Shown piece by piece: positions 16,872 to 26,204 of a stretch of 64,000 bases of DNA (its first letter is position 1; every line of letters starts with the position of its first letter). The stretch is from JACMLD01 sp044223995 (GTDB lineage: Bacteria > Bacteroidota > Bacteroidia > Chitinophagales > Chitinophagaceae). The notes below the pieces were generated by a model. It was not told the origin of the DNA. It saw nothing but the letters and a program-made list of their open reading frames with translations, and made no database searches. A program made the translations under genes and the position numbers. The DNA is taken from NCBI GenBank assembly GCA_044223995.1, contig JBGALE010000010.1, forward strand, positions 77,540 through 141,539, written 5' to 3'.

Positions 16872-19800
16872 TTATTGAATGACCAATTTCTGGGTTGATA
16901 CCTCTTTGCTGCCCACGACTTTAATGGTATATAAACCTTTTGACAAACCACCGATTGATATCTCAGTATTGTGTATGCCCTGCGCCATCGCCTGTTGTTT
17001 TACAATTTTGCCATTCATATCTATCAATTGTACCAGTAATCGCTCATTAATATTCTCCATGGAAATTTTTATAAAACTGCTGGCCGGGTTGGGTGAAATC
17101 TTTACTACTGGTTGATTCGTGAATACCAGTTTTACCACTTTCGAATAGGCAAACTTATTATCCGCATCTACCATTTTGAGACGATAGTAATTATTGCCGC
17201 CAATGGGTGATCCATCATTAAAGGTGTAAGCCGAAGCTTTCCCTTTTGCAGACACTGTTCCAATATTACTGAAGCGGCTTCCATCAGCGGCCCTTTCTAT
17301 CACAAATTCTTTTGTATTGGTCTCTTCCGCGGTTGTCCAGTTAATGGCAACAATTCTATTTTGTTTTACAGCATTAAAATCAACCAGCTTCACGGGTAAT
17401 ACCGCTGCATCAAACGCATACCGCGTAAACACAGGATAGTGATCTGAAGTAGTGGTTCCATAACTTGGAATTACACTCGTAACATCCGTTAAGATGCTGG
17501 ACGATGCACTCATATAAAATGCCTTCATCTCATTTGACAACATTACATGGTCTATTACATCATTGAAACTTACAGTTGATTTTTTACCCGCCAAACTCAA
17601 AGCAAGTGTTGGTGAAAAGAAATTAGTATTGTCCGTCGTAAATGCACTGTAAGATGTTGTGGTAAATCCATCCGTGATACTCTGATCCAAATCATCGTTG
17701 AAATCACCCAGCAATATGATATTGTCATTTGGATAAAGATTATTGAGCGTAAAGTGCAAGGTATCTGAGCCCCTCTTCCTCCTGTCATAAGCGGTAGCAG
17801 TTGGAGATGTATTGGCTTTTGCATGCAGCAATACAAAACGGATTGTTTTGGTATCACCATTCAAATTAACATCGGCTGTCATCATGAATGGGAAACGTCC
17901 GCTGGAGAAATAATTGTAGGCAGGATTGGTAAGATCTGCACTACTGTTAATTCCCTGTGTCAACAATGGTGTAGTGCTGATATTGCTAAACATGGAAGTT
18001 TTGTAAACGAATGCTTCTTTTTGTGCTTCTGAAAGTGGGGTAGCGCCTGCTTCGTTGATATTGGTATGCGATCCGTAGTTACAAATAACATAGGAATACC
18101 CCGGCATCTGGCTCACTATATTGGCAAGCCTTGCCTCATCAACCACTTCAACCAGCCCATACAAATCTGCACCGGTATTTTGTAAAACTGTTTTTACGTT
18201 TTGTTCCTGCAGGTTATCATTTGTTGGCCCGAGTGTGGTGCTTCCAAACCATTCCAGGTTCCAGTTTACTACTTCCAGTGTCTTTATGGGATCAATGCTG
18301 CTACCCTTGAGGTTAATCAATGTATCTGCAACACCTGTAGTAGAAACAGTAACCATTCCGGTAAAATTCTTATCATTTAATGCAGGTGCAAATTGCACAT
18401 ACACCGTTTTAATGATATTATTTGCTTCTGGCTGTGTAAATGAAACAGAAGAAGTAAATGTGGTGTTGTCCGTCGACAGCAGGAAACTTCCTGCCGCCGT
18501 TATGGTAAGCAGCCCGGTAATATCATTTCCGGTAACGGTAAATGTTTTTGTACTGGTTGCGCCGCCTGCTACATATCCGAATTGTATATCATCGGTGCTC
18601 AGCGTTAGTGAAGCTGGTGGCGGTGTGGCAGAATTATTAAGACTGATGTCGTCCAGTGTCCAACGGGCGCCGTCATCTGCACTTGAAGTATAAACAAACG
18701 CAATGTGCACATTCGCCGATTTAAAAGCAGCCAGGTTGATCCCATCTGACAAAGTCCATACATCTGTTGTCTGGCCGGGGAATTTGCCATTAATATCTGT
18801 CCAGGTAAAGTTTCTCGGATCGCCGGAACCAGGATAGTCTGTAGAAATTTTCAACTGAAGTGGCGAACCATTGAACCTCGTACGGCTGTAAAAAGATAAT
18901 ATCGGGAAAGTTGTTGCAGTAAGGTCAAATGATGGTGAAATCAACCAGTCTTCGTTTGGAATATTGGTTACATCAAATCCATTTATCTGCAGCCCGTACG
19001 CAGCACTGCCGGTAGGCGGATTATTCGCATCGCGGCCAAATGTAGTACATGCCCAAACCTGCGGCCCTACTGCGCTGAAAGCAGTAAAACCTTCGGAAGG
19101 TACAGACGAACAAACATTAAATGTAGCATTAAATAATAAAGTGCCGGTGGTAAATGTCCATGTACTGCTGCCTGCGATACCTGCGAAACTATTATTCGCC
19201 AAGTCCTTTATCGCTCCATTATCTATTTCAATATAATAACCTGTGTTGGCCGCAAGGCCCGATAAACTAATTACTGCATGAGTACCTGACACAGCAACAG
19301 CCGTACTGCTGACATCGATTGTTTGTACAATACTATTATCGCTGGTTTTTTTCACCACGATATTGCCGGTACCTTTTTGTATGTTCTCGTCAAATGTTAT
19401 CTCAGCCGATACCGTCGATGCCACGCCAGTGCTGCTGTTGGCAGGGTTCAGCGTCAGCAGCAACGGCGGTGTATTATCTGCGGGGTTAGTTTCCACACTG
19501 AGATCATCTATCCCCAATCCATCATCTGCACCGCTGACATCCAGGTCATTCCAGCGAACAAAGAATGTGGAACCATTTGTTATGGATAATCCTGTAATGG
19601 TGAATGCAACGGGCCCACTGTTGGCACCCGCGTTTCCATCCAGGGCTCCTACGGTTCCGGTGGAATTGGGAGCGATAAAGTCGAGTTGGTCCACATCCAG
19701 CCAGGTGCCATCCGTCAATGTTGTAGCATCTGTACTGTATTGAAAATCCAGCCGGTCGTTTCTACCGGTACCGCCTAAACGCCATTGCTTGCCGGTGTAA

Positions 19801-21113
19801 GCGATACGCAATGATGTAATCGTTGAGCCGGTGTTATTGATAAAGCTGCCGCCAAAACTTGGTGCAAGACTGCCTGTTCTTAATCCGCCAAGTGTCCGGT
19901 CGGCGCTGGCTGCTGCCCCAAAACTATACGTATCACCTGTATTGGAAGACCCGGTACCTGCGGTATAACTGGTATTGGCTGCTGTGCCGCTTTCGGCAAT
20001 TATCCATCCTGTTGGCAGCGACGTCGATGTACCAGTATTTGCAAGTGTATTAAAATCCTGCGTATAAATCGCACCGGTTAAAGAAATTGGTGCTACATCA
20101 TTGTCAATGACATTGATTGCAGCGGTTGGCCCTGTAATGGTATAACCATTGCTCGCAGTATTCAGCGTAATAATAATTGTTTCACTGGGCTCAGGTGTTG
20201 CATCATCTGTTACATTCAGGGTAACAGTCCCTGAAGTAGCGCCCTGAGGGATCGTAATGGCTCCTGCTTGCGGATCGGTGTAGTCTGTATTTTGCAGCGC
20301 AGTCCCACTCAGGGAATAGGTGATAGTAACACCGCCCGCCGGTGCAGCACTGGTGAGGTTTACGGTAAATGTGCCATTGGTTGCCGGTTCTGCCATATCT
20401 GCTCCGGCATTTGCAGTGACATTGGTGGTGACAGCGCCGCTGGTACTGATGGTAAAATCGTCAATGGCCAAACCATCATCCGCACCGGATGCATTGAGGT
20501 CATTCCAGCGGATAAAAAAAGCAGCTCCATCAGGAATGGATAAACCAGTCAGGGTGAAAGTAATATTGGTCCTGTTGGCGGCGGCATTGCCATCCAGCGC
20601 CCCAGTGGCGCCGGTTTGCACGGGTGCCGTAAAATCCAATGCATCTGCATCAATATATGTTCCGGAAGAAATGCTGGTTGCAGTAAGGCTATACTGAAAA
20701 TCCATTCTGTCCACTCTACCGGTAGCGCCTAAACGCCATTGTTCACCGGTATAGGTGATGGTCAATGAAGTAACGGTACTGCCGGTATTATTGACAAAAG
20801 AGGCCCCAATAGTGGGAACCACACTACCTGACTGCAATCCTCCAAAAGCTCTTTCAGTACTGGCTGCCGCCCCGAAACTATAACTATCACCCGCAGTGGC
20901 AGATCCGGTTCCTGCAGAATAGGTTGCATTCGCTCCCGTACCTGTTTCAGACAAAAGCCATCCCGATGGCAACACACTGGATGTACCGGTATTAGCAAGT
21001 GTATTAAAATCCTGGGTATAAGGCGCCCCGGTAAGACTGATTGACTGGGCACTGGATGACAGCGTAGATAACAGCAGGAACAATGATGTTATCGAAAAGC
21101 ACATTTTCTTCAT
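16872..21113 (-). CDS. Large secreted endonuclease/exonuclease/phosphatase-family protein with T9SS type A sorting domain
   Basis: A 1413-residue protein from the ATG at 21113, which begins a signal peptide (MKKMCFSITSLFLLLSTLSS); the open frame upstream to 21236 is not signal-like. Order: beta-rich module 1 (about 23-235), Calx-beta domain (about 240-335), module 2 (a diverged copy of module 1, about 342-545), Big_5 Ig-like domain with FDENIQKGTG (about 555-650), a MAM/cleaved-adhesin-like segment (about 660-830), a beta domain, then the nuclease (about 940-1225). Nuclease motifs NWNLEWFG, GLVEVVD, LLHAKAN, LLGDFNDD and SDHYP are all intact. The last 80 residues (ISPNPASSFIKI, LSKGLYTIKVV) are the type A sorting domain. 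It is probably a surface or extracellular DNase. Confidence 0.85.
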   Translation of the reverse strand: MKKMCFSITSLFLLLSTLSSSAQSISLTGAPYTQDFNTLANTGTSSVLPSGWLLSETGTGANATYSAGTGSATAGDSYSFGAAASTERAFGGLQSGSVVPTIGASFVNNTGSTVTSLTITYTGEQWRLGATGRVDRMDFQYSLTATSISSGTYIDADALDFTAPVQTGATGALDGNAAANRTNITFTLTGLSIPDGAAFFIRWNDLNASGADDGLAIDDFTISTSGAVTTNVTANAGADMAEPATNGTFTVNLTSAAPAGGVTITYSLSGTALQNTDYTDPQAGAITIPQGATSGTVTLNVTDDATPEPSETIIITLNTASNGYTITGPTAAINVIDNDVAPISLTGAIYTQDFNTLANTGTSTSLPTGWIIAESGTAANTSYTAGTGSSNTGDTYSFGAAASADRTLGGLRTGSLAPSFGGSFINNTGSTITSLRIAYTGKQWRLGGTGRNDRLDFQYSTDATTLTDGTWLDVDQLDFIAPNSTGTVGALDGNAGANSGPVAFTITGLSITNGSTFFVRWNDLDVSGADDGLGIDDLSVETNPADNTPPLLLTLNPANSSTGVASTVSAEITFDENIQKGTGNIVVKKTSDNSIVQTIDVSSTAVAVSGTHAVISLSGLAANTGYYIEIDNGAIKDLANNSFAGIAGSSTWTFTTGTLLFNATFNVCSSVPSEGFTAFSAVGPQVWACTTFGRDANNPPTGSAAYGLQINGFDVTNIPNEDWLISPSFDLTATTFPILSFYSRTRFNGSPLQLKISTDYPGSGDPRNFTWTDINGKFPGQTTDVWTLSDGINLAAFKSANVHIAFVYTSSADDGARWTLDDISLNNSATPPPASLTLSTDDIQFGYVAGGATSTKTFTVTGNDITGLLTITAAGSFLLSTDNTTFTSSVSFTQPEANNIIKTVYVQFAPALNDKNFTGMVTVSTTGVADTLINLKGSSIDPIKTLEVVNWNLEWFGSTTLGPTNDNLQEQNVKTVLQNTGADLYGLVEVVDEARLANIVSQMPGYSYVICNYGSHTNINEAGATPLSEAQKEAFVYKTSMFSNISTTPLLTQGINSSADLTNPAYNYFSSGRFPFMMTADVNLNGDTKTIRFVLLHAKANTSPTATAYDRRKRGSDTLHFTLNNLYPNDNIILLGDFNDDLDQSITDGFTTTSYSAFTTDNTNFFSPTLALSLAGKKSTVSFNDVIDHVMLSNEMKAFYMSASSSILTDVTSVIPSYGTTTSDHYPVFTRYAFDAAVLPVKLVDFNAVKQNRIVAINWTTAEETNTKEFVIERAADGSRFSNIGTVSAKGKASAYTFNDGSPIGGNNYYRLKMVDADNKFAYSKVVKLVFTNQPVVKISPNPASSFIKISMENINERLLVQLIDMNGKIVKQQAMAQGIHNTEISIGGLSKGLYTIKVVGSKEVSTQKLVIQ
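19483..20090 (-). repeat. Internal duplication in the secreted nuclease, copy 2
   Basis: This encodes a beta-rich module of about 200 residues starting ISLTGAIYTQDFNTLANTG and ending GIDDLSVET. It aligns along its whole length with the module encoded at 20440-21047. Shared stretches include YSFGAAAS, RLDFQYS or MDFQYS, and RWNDL, and nucleotide similarity is still obvious. The two copies lie about 950 bp apart, separated by a Calx-beta domain. Confidence 0.85.
20440..21047 (-). repeat. Internal duplication in the secreted nuclease, copy 1
   Basis: First copy of the roughly 200-residue module, immediately after the signal peptide (ISLTGAPYTQDFNTLANTG to AIDDFTIST). Its final 'FFIRWNDLNASGADDGLAIDDF' region resembles the end of carbohydrate- or adhesion-type beta sandwiches. 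See copy 2 for the comparison. Confidence 0.85.
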
Positions 21114-21398
21114 AACAATGATAGTTTTGGTGTGGTAAAAAGTAACTGACTTAATAAATGTGTGTAATGTGGCTTCAAAGGACAGGATCAGGTGGTGGGG
21201 CTGAAAGGGGATGACAAAAGTAGTTACCTGCCACAATTGAATCGCTTTTCGGTGCTAAGTAATTATTAACATTATCAAAAATCCATATTTGCCACTATGA
21301 CAGATTTTATCTGCATGGCATTGGGTTTGATGAACGTGGTTGGTAATAATAACATAACGGACAGTCCTAATACTGCTGACTAAATAAAAATCTATATT

Positions 21399-23219
21399 AT
21401 GCAAAAGGGTTCTATCAGGGTTCAGACGGAGAATATCTTCCCGATTATTAAAAAATTCTTATACAGCGAACATGATATTTTTCTCCGGGAACTGGTGAGC
21501 AATGCGGTGGATGCAACGCAAAAAATCAAAACACTTTCCTCCATCGGTGAAGCCAAAGGCGAACTGGGCGACTTAAGAGTAGATATAAAACTGGACGTCC
21601 CGGCAAAAACTATTACCATTTCCGACAATGGTGTAGGCATGACAGCAGAAGAAATAGATAAATACATAAACCAGGTGGCTTTTAGCGGTGCAGAAGAATT
21701 TTTGAACAAATACAAGGGGCAAAACGAAGCAAATATCATTGGTCATTTCGGGCTGGGTTTTTATTCTTCCTTCATGGTGAGCGAAAAAGTTGAGATATTC
21801 AGTAAAAGCTTCCGGGAAGATGCCAACGCCGTTCGATGGGAATGCGATGGCAGCCCCGAATTTATACTTGAAGAAGCCGGTAAACCGAGCCGTGGTACCG
21901 ACATCGTTTTACACATCAACGAAGAAAGCAAAGAATTCCTGGAGGCAGAAAGATTAAAGTCTATTCTGCAGAAATTCTGCCGTTTCCTTCCGGTTGTCAT
22001 TTATTTTGAAGGTGAACAAATTAATAATACTAACCCCGCATGGACAAAAAAACCCAGTGAATTAACTACTGAAGATTATCAGAATTTTTACAAAGAATTG
22101 TACCCTTACAACGAAGCGCCCTTGTTTTGGATACACCTGAATGTTGATTATCCATTTAACCTTACAGGCATTTTATATTTCCCGAAAATCAAACAGAGCT
22201 ACGAAATACAGAAGGATAAAATACAATTGTACAGCAACCAGGTATTTGTTACTGATGAGGTGAAGGATATTGTTCCGGAATTTCTAATGTTGCTCCAGGG
22301 CGTTATTGACAGTCCGGATATCCCGCTGAATGTAAGCCGCAGTTATTTACAGGGTGACCCAAATGTCAAAAAAATAAACAACCATATAACAAAAAAGGTA
22401 GCGGATAAACTGGAAGAGATATTCAACAACGATCGTGCATCATTTGAGAGCAAGTGGGAAAGCCTGGGCCTGTTTGTAAAATATGGTATGATGACCGATG
22501 ACAAATTCCTTGACAAGGCAAATAAGTTCCATATCATGGAAGATTCTTCTGAAAAGAAGTTTTATACGCTCGAGGAATACCGTTCAGCGACGGAAGCATT
22601 GCAGAAAAACAAAGACGGTAAGCTCACTATCATCTATACAACGGACCCAGTACAACAGGACAGTTATATACAAGCGGCCAAAGAAAAGGGATACAAGATT
22701 GTAAAAATGGAAACGCTGATTGATGCTGCATTCATCAATACAGTGGAATCAAAATGGAGCGATGTACACTTTACAAGGGTTGATGCTGATATAGCAGATA
22801 ACTTAGTGGACAAACAGGACGACAGGGACTCTGCTTTGACAAAAGACGAGGCAGATAAATTAAAAGCCTTGTTTGAATCAAATGCAACCAATGTGCATGC
22901 AACCATAGAAATAAAAGGCTTGAGCGCCGAAGCACCGCCGGTTATCGCTACCAGGCCGGAATTTATGCGCCGCATGAAAGATATGGCTGCTGTGAGTGGC
23001 CAGATGGGTGGCTTTTATGCCGGCATGCCCGATGAAGTCACATTAACAGTAAACGGCAATCACTCCATTTACCAGTCGGTGTTAGCAGAGAACAATAAAG
23101 ACAAGCAGGAAAAATTTATTCATAACCTGGCCGATTTAGCATTATTATCACAGGGACTGCTGAAAGGGAATAACCTGACGGCATTCATTGGAAGAAGTGT
23201 AGAGCTGATGCAGGGTTAA
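21399..23219 (+). CDS. htpG: Molecular chaperone HtpG (Hsp90)
   Basis: A 606-residue cytosolic Hsp90 homologue. The N-terminal GHKL ATPase carries ELVSNAVDA (catalytic Glu/Asn box), ISDNGVGM and GHFGLGFYSSFMV; the middle domain has the conserved Arg in LNVSRSYLQGD. The C-terminal dimerisation domain ends without an MEEVD motif, as expected for bacteria. The N-terminus MQKGSIRVQTENIFPIIKK is typical of Bacteroidota. It has its own terminator 24 bp downstream. Confidence 0.96.
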   Translation: MQKGSIRVQTENIFPIIKKFLYSEHDIFLRELVSNAVDATQKIKTLSSIGEAKGELGDLRVDIKLDVPAKTITISDNGVGMTAEEIDKYINQVAFSGAEEFLNKYKGQNEANIIGHFGLGFYSSFMVSEKVEIFSKSFREDANAVRWECDGSPEFILEEAGKPSRGTDIVLHINEESKEFLEAERLKSILQKFCRFLPVVIYFEGEQINNTNPAWTKKPSELTTEDYQNFYKELYPYNEAPLFWIHLNVDYPFNLTGILYFPKIKQSYEIQKDKIQLYSNQVFVTDEVKDIVPEFLMLLQGVIDSPDIPLNVSRSYLQGDPNVKKINNHITKKVADKLEEIFNNDRASFESKWESLGLFVKYGMMTDDKFLDKANKFHIMEDSSEKKFYTLEEYRSATEALQKNKDGKLTIIYTTDPVQQDSYIQAAKEKGYKIVKMETLIDAAFINTVESKWSDVHFTRVDADIADNLVDKQDDRDSALTKDEADKLKALFESNATNVHATIEIKGLSAEAPPVIATRPEFMRRMKDMAAVSGQMGGFYAGMPDEVTLTVNGNHSIYQSVLAENNKDKQEKFIHNLADLALLSQGLLKGNNLTAFIGRSVELMQG

Positions 23220-23242
23220 TAAAACAATTCATTGAATTCATT

Positions 23243-23276
23243 AAAAGAGATGCAGCAATGTGTCTCTTTTTTTTTA
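23243..23276 (+). terminator. Intrinsic terminator of htpG
   Basis: AAAAGAGA (23243-23250) pairs with TCTCTTTT (23263-23270) across a 12-base loop, followed by further T residues. Confidence 0.75.
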
Positions 23277-23305
23277 TTAAGCTATCCCAGGACAGTTACG
23301 AATTA

Positions 23306-25015
23306 TTATGATTTTGATAATTTAATATCGATAATCTTTAGCTGCAGGCTCTTGTTACCATTCCACTCGTTTTCATCGAGTGTAAATACAATATCAATCG
23401 GTTGTTTTACCAGTAAAAGACTGAACTTATCCGCCAGGCCGAACCCAATCCCGGTAAACGCTATATCATTTTGCTGTAGCGTAAACCTGATGTGATCCTC
23501 CTTGACTATTTTCGACCAGCCACTGTCGTTTACATGTCGCGTCAGGAATACCGGCCGCATATTGCCCGGGCCAAAGGGTTCCATTTGCGAAAGGATATTA
23601 TAAAGTGATTGCGTGAGATCAGAGAAGCGCACTTCCGCTTCTATATTTATTTCAGGAATTAACAGATGCGGATCGATGGTAGCCTGGATCACCTCTTCAA
23701 ATTTATTACTGAAGGATTCTACCTGCTCGGGCAACAGTGTCATTCCCGCTGCCGCAAAATGTCCGCCATAGCCAAGCAAATGCTCCCTGCATGCATGAAT
23801 GGCTTCATATAAATTAAAACCTGCCACACTCCTTGCGCTGCCAGCTACTATTTCACCACTTTTGGTCAATACAATCGTAGGACGGTAATATTTTTCAATC
23901 AAACGTGATGCAACGATACCTACCACTCCTTTGTGCCAGTGCGGCTGAAAAACAACGGTAGATTTTCGGTTAACCAGCACCGGGTCGTTCTCTATTAATG
24001 CAAACGCTTCCCTGGTAATATTGCCATCGGCTTCCTTCCTGTCTGTATTATCACTGTGAAGCATAGCCGCAAATTCCATCGCCTTGTTTACATCTTTTTC
24101 GACAAATAGCAGAACCGCTTTCCTGGCATCGTCCATTCGTCCCGCCGCATTTACACGCGGTGCAATGATAAACACAAGGTTACTGATGTTCATCACAGAT
24201 TTCTTCATTCCGCTTAATTCTATCAACGCTTTAATTCCTGCACAGGGTTGCTCATTTACACGTTTCAATCCGTAAAATGCCATAGTCCTGTTTTCTCCTG
24301 TCATTGGTACGATGTCGGCGGCGATGGCCGTGGCAAGCAGGTCGAGATAACAATAAATATCTTCATCTGGTAATCCAAGATGATTGGCCAGTGCTGTGAT
24401 CAATTTAAACCCAACCCCGCATCCACACAATTCCTTGTATGGATATTCACATCCCGGCTGTTTCGGGTTAAGTATAGCGACAGCAACTGGAAGTTCGGCA
24501 TCGGGTAAATGGTGGTCACAAACAATGAAATTTATTCCATTGTCTTTGGCATATCGGATGAGATCAACTGATTTAATACCGCAGTCGAGTGAAATAACAA
24601 GTGTAAAACCATTTTCCTTTGCAAAATCAATACCCATTTTTGAAACACCATAGCCTTCGCGATAACGGTGAGGAATGTAAAAATCCAACAGTGAAGGATC
24701 ATAAATTTTTTGGAGAAACTGGTACATGCACGCAACAGACGTAGTACCATCTACATCGTAATCACCGAAAACGAGAATCTTTTCTTTTTTGCTGAAAGCC
24801 TCAAAGATTCGTTCAATGGCTTTGTCCATATCCTTCATCAGCCAGGGATCATAAAGGTCTGAAAGTTGCGGGCGAAAATAATGTTTGGCCTGATCGAAGG
24901 TTTCAATACCCCGCTCTTCGAGAATTTGGCAAATAACAGGGTTTATTTTTAATGCTTCCTGCAGCAGCCGGACTTTGCTTTCATCAGCACTGAGTATGTT
25001 CCATCGCTTATCCAT
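23306..25015 (-). CDS. recJ: Single-stranded-DNA-specific exonuclease RecJ
   Basis: A 569-residue 5'-3' ssDNA exonuclease used in RecF-type recombination and mismatch repair. The DHH-family metal motifs are present: FGDYDVDGTTS (about residue 81), SLDCG, CDHHLPD and the DHHA1 element GYGGHFAAAGMTL. An OB fold occupies the C-terminus. The gene sits 18 bp downstream of the polyprenyl synthetase gene on the same strand, so the two are probably co-transcribed. Confidence 0.94.
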   Translation of the reverse strand: MDKRWNILSADESKVRLLQEALKINPVICQILEERGIETFDQAKHYFRPQLSDLYDPWLMKDMDKAIERIFEAFSKKEKILVFGDYDVDGTTSVACMYQFLQKIYDPSLLDFYIPHRYREGYGVSKMGIDFAKENGFTLVISLDCGIKSVDLIRYAKDNGINFIVCDHHLPDAELPVAVAILNPKQPGCEYPYKELCGCGVGFKLITALANHLGLPDEDIYCYLDLLATAIAADIVPMTGENRTMAFYGLKRVNEQPCAGIKALIELSGMKKSVMNISNLVFIIAPRVNAAGRMDDARKAVLLFVEKDVNKAMEFAAMLHSDNTDRKEADGNITREAFALIENDPVLVNRKSTVVFQPHWHKGVVGIVASRLIEKYYRPTIVLTKSGEIVAGSARSVAGFNLYEAIHACREHLLGYGGHFAAAGMTLLPEQVESFSNKFEEVIQATIDPHLLIPEINIEAEVRFSDLTQSLYNILSQMEPFGPGNMRPVFLTRHVNDSGWSKIVKEDHIRFTLQQNDIAFTGIGFGLADKFSLLLVKQPIDIVFTLDENEWNGNKSLQLKIIDIKLSKS

Positions 25016-25033
25016 GTGCGTTAAAATAGGGTA

Positions 25034-25996
25034 TCAATATTTTCTGTCGGTAGTAAATCTAACCAATTCTTCCAAAGATCGGCGCACTTCGTTGTCAGGA
25101 AATTCATTGAGTATTTGAAGAGCATTATCGCGGTACTCCTCCATTTTTTGCTGGCTGTAGGAAATCCCACCGCATTTTTTGACCATATCAATTACTATCG
25201 CCACTTTTTCCTTGCGGCGATTTTCGTTTTTGATAATGTAAATGAGTTCTCTTTTTTGTGACGGCGTACAATGACTGAGCGTATAAATAATGGGGAGCGT
25301 TAATTTTTTTTCCCTGATATCATTACCCGTTGGTTTACCAACATCTTCGCTACCGTAATCAAACAAATCATCTTTTATCTGGAATGCGATACCAACCCAC
25401 TCGCCAAACTGTCGCAGCTTTTGAGTAATAAGCTGATCATGTGTGGTAGAATAAGCACCGGCAGCACAGGCAGATGCCAGCAGGGAGGCCGTTTTATTTT
25501 TTATGATTTCGAAGTAAACGGCTTCTTCCAGGTTCAGGTTCCTGGCTTTTTCAATTTGAAGCAGTTCTCCTTCACTCATTTGCTTGACTGCAGTGGATAA
25601 AATTTTCAGTATTTCAAAATCATCGTTGTCGAGGGAAAGTAATAATCCTTTTGACAATAAGTAATCTCCCACTAAAACAGCCACTTTATTTTTCCAAAGC
25701 GCATTGATGGAAAAAAAGCCACGTCTCTCCAGCGATTCATCCACCACATCGTCGTGAACAAGTGTTGCTGTATGTAATAATTCAACAAGTGCGGCGGAAC
25801 GATAGGTCACATCATTGACTTCGCCCACCAGTTTCGCGGCGAGCAACACAAACATGGGGCGTAATTGTTTGCCTTTCCTGCGTACGATATAACGCATGAT
25901 GGTATCGAGCAACGACACATGGCTTTTTACCGAATCTTTGAAGACTACATCAAAGTTTTCAAGCTCTTTGGCTATGACTGGCGGGGGAAGTTTCAT
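25034..25996 (-). CDS. Polyprenyl diphosphate synthase (octaprenyl/heptaprenyl type)
   Basis: A 320-residue all-helical trans-prenyltransferase that builds the long isoprenoid chain, most likely the menaquinone side chain. The first Asp-rich motif is HDDVVDE (about 82-86) and the second is IKDDLFDYG. GKQLRP near residue 43 and GDYLLSK are also typical. MqnB and MqnD in this window supply the ring for the same quinone. It lies upstream of recJ in a probable two-gene unit. Confidence 0.92.
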   Translation of the reverse strand: MKLPPPVIAKELENFDVVFKDSVKSHVSLLDTIMRYIVRRKGKQLRPMFVLLAAKLVGEVNDVTYRSAALVELLHTATLVHDDVVDESLERRGFFSINALWKNKVAVLVGDYLLSKGLLLSLDNDDFEILKILSTAVKQMSEGELLQIEKARNLNLEEAVYFEIIKNKTASLLASACAAGAYSTTHDQLITQKLRQFGEWVGIAFQIKDDLFDYGSEDVGKPTGNDIREKKLTLPIIYTLSHCTPSQKRELIYIIKNENRRKEKVAIVIDMVKKCGGISYSQQKMEEYRDNALQILNEFPDNEVRRSLEELVRFTTDRKY

Positions 25997-26125
25997 CAGT
26001 ATTTTAGGTCAGGCAAATTACAATATTCGCGTTTATGGAGCGCTAATGCAACTTATTTGTTGCTTTAAGTGTCTCAAATCCGTGAATTGCAAGCAACTAT
26101 AGTTGTTTTTTAGATTGCAAAAAAA

Positions 26126-26156
26126 TTTGGTATATTTTAACTAAATGATATTTTTG
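26126..26156 (+). promoter_or_regulatory. Promoter of the TSP3/OmpA-like protein gene
   Basis: TTTG at 26126-26129, a 19-base spacer and TATTTTTG at 26149-26156, with both boxes matching the Bacteroidota consensus. Predicted leader about 43 bases. Confidence 0.65.
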
Positions 26157-26204
26157 CAAGGTAACGGCATTTTGTATTCGTATTAATCTTCATAAAAACT
26201 AGTT

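Noticed and set aside
18121..18693. 190-codon plus-strand frame
   Set aside because: Antisense shadow of the secreted nuclease gene, with a low-complexity Ser/Val-rich composition.
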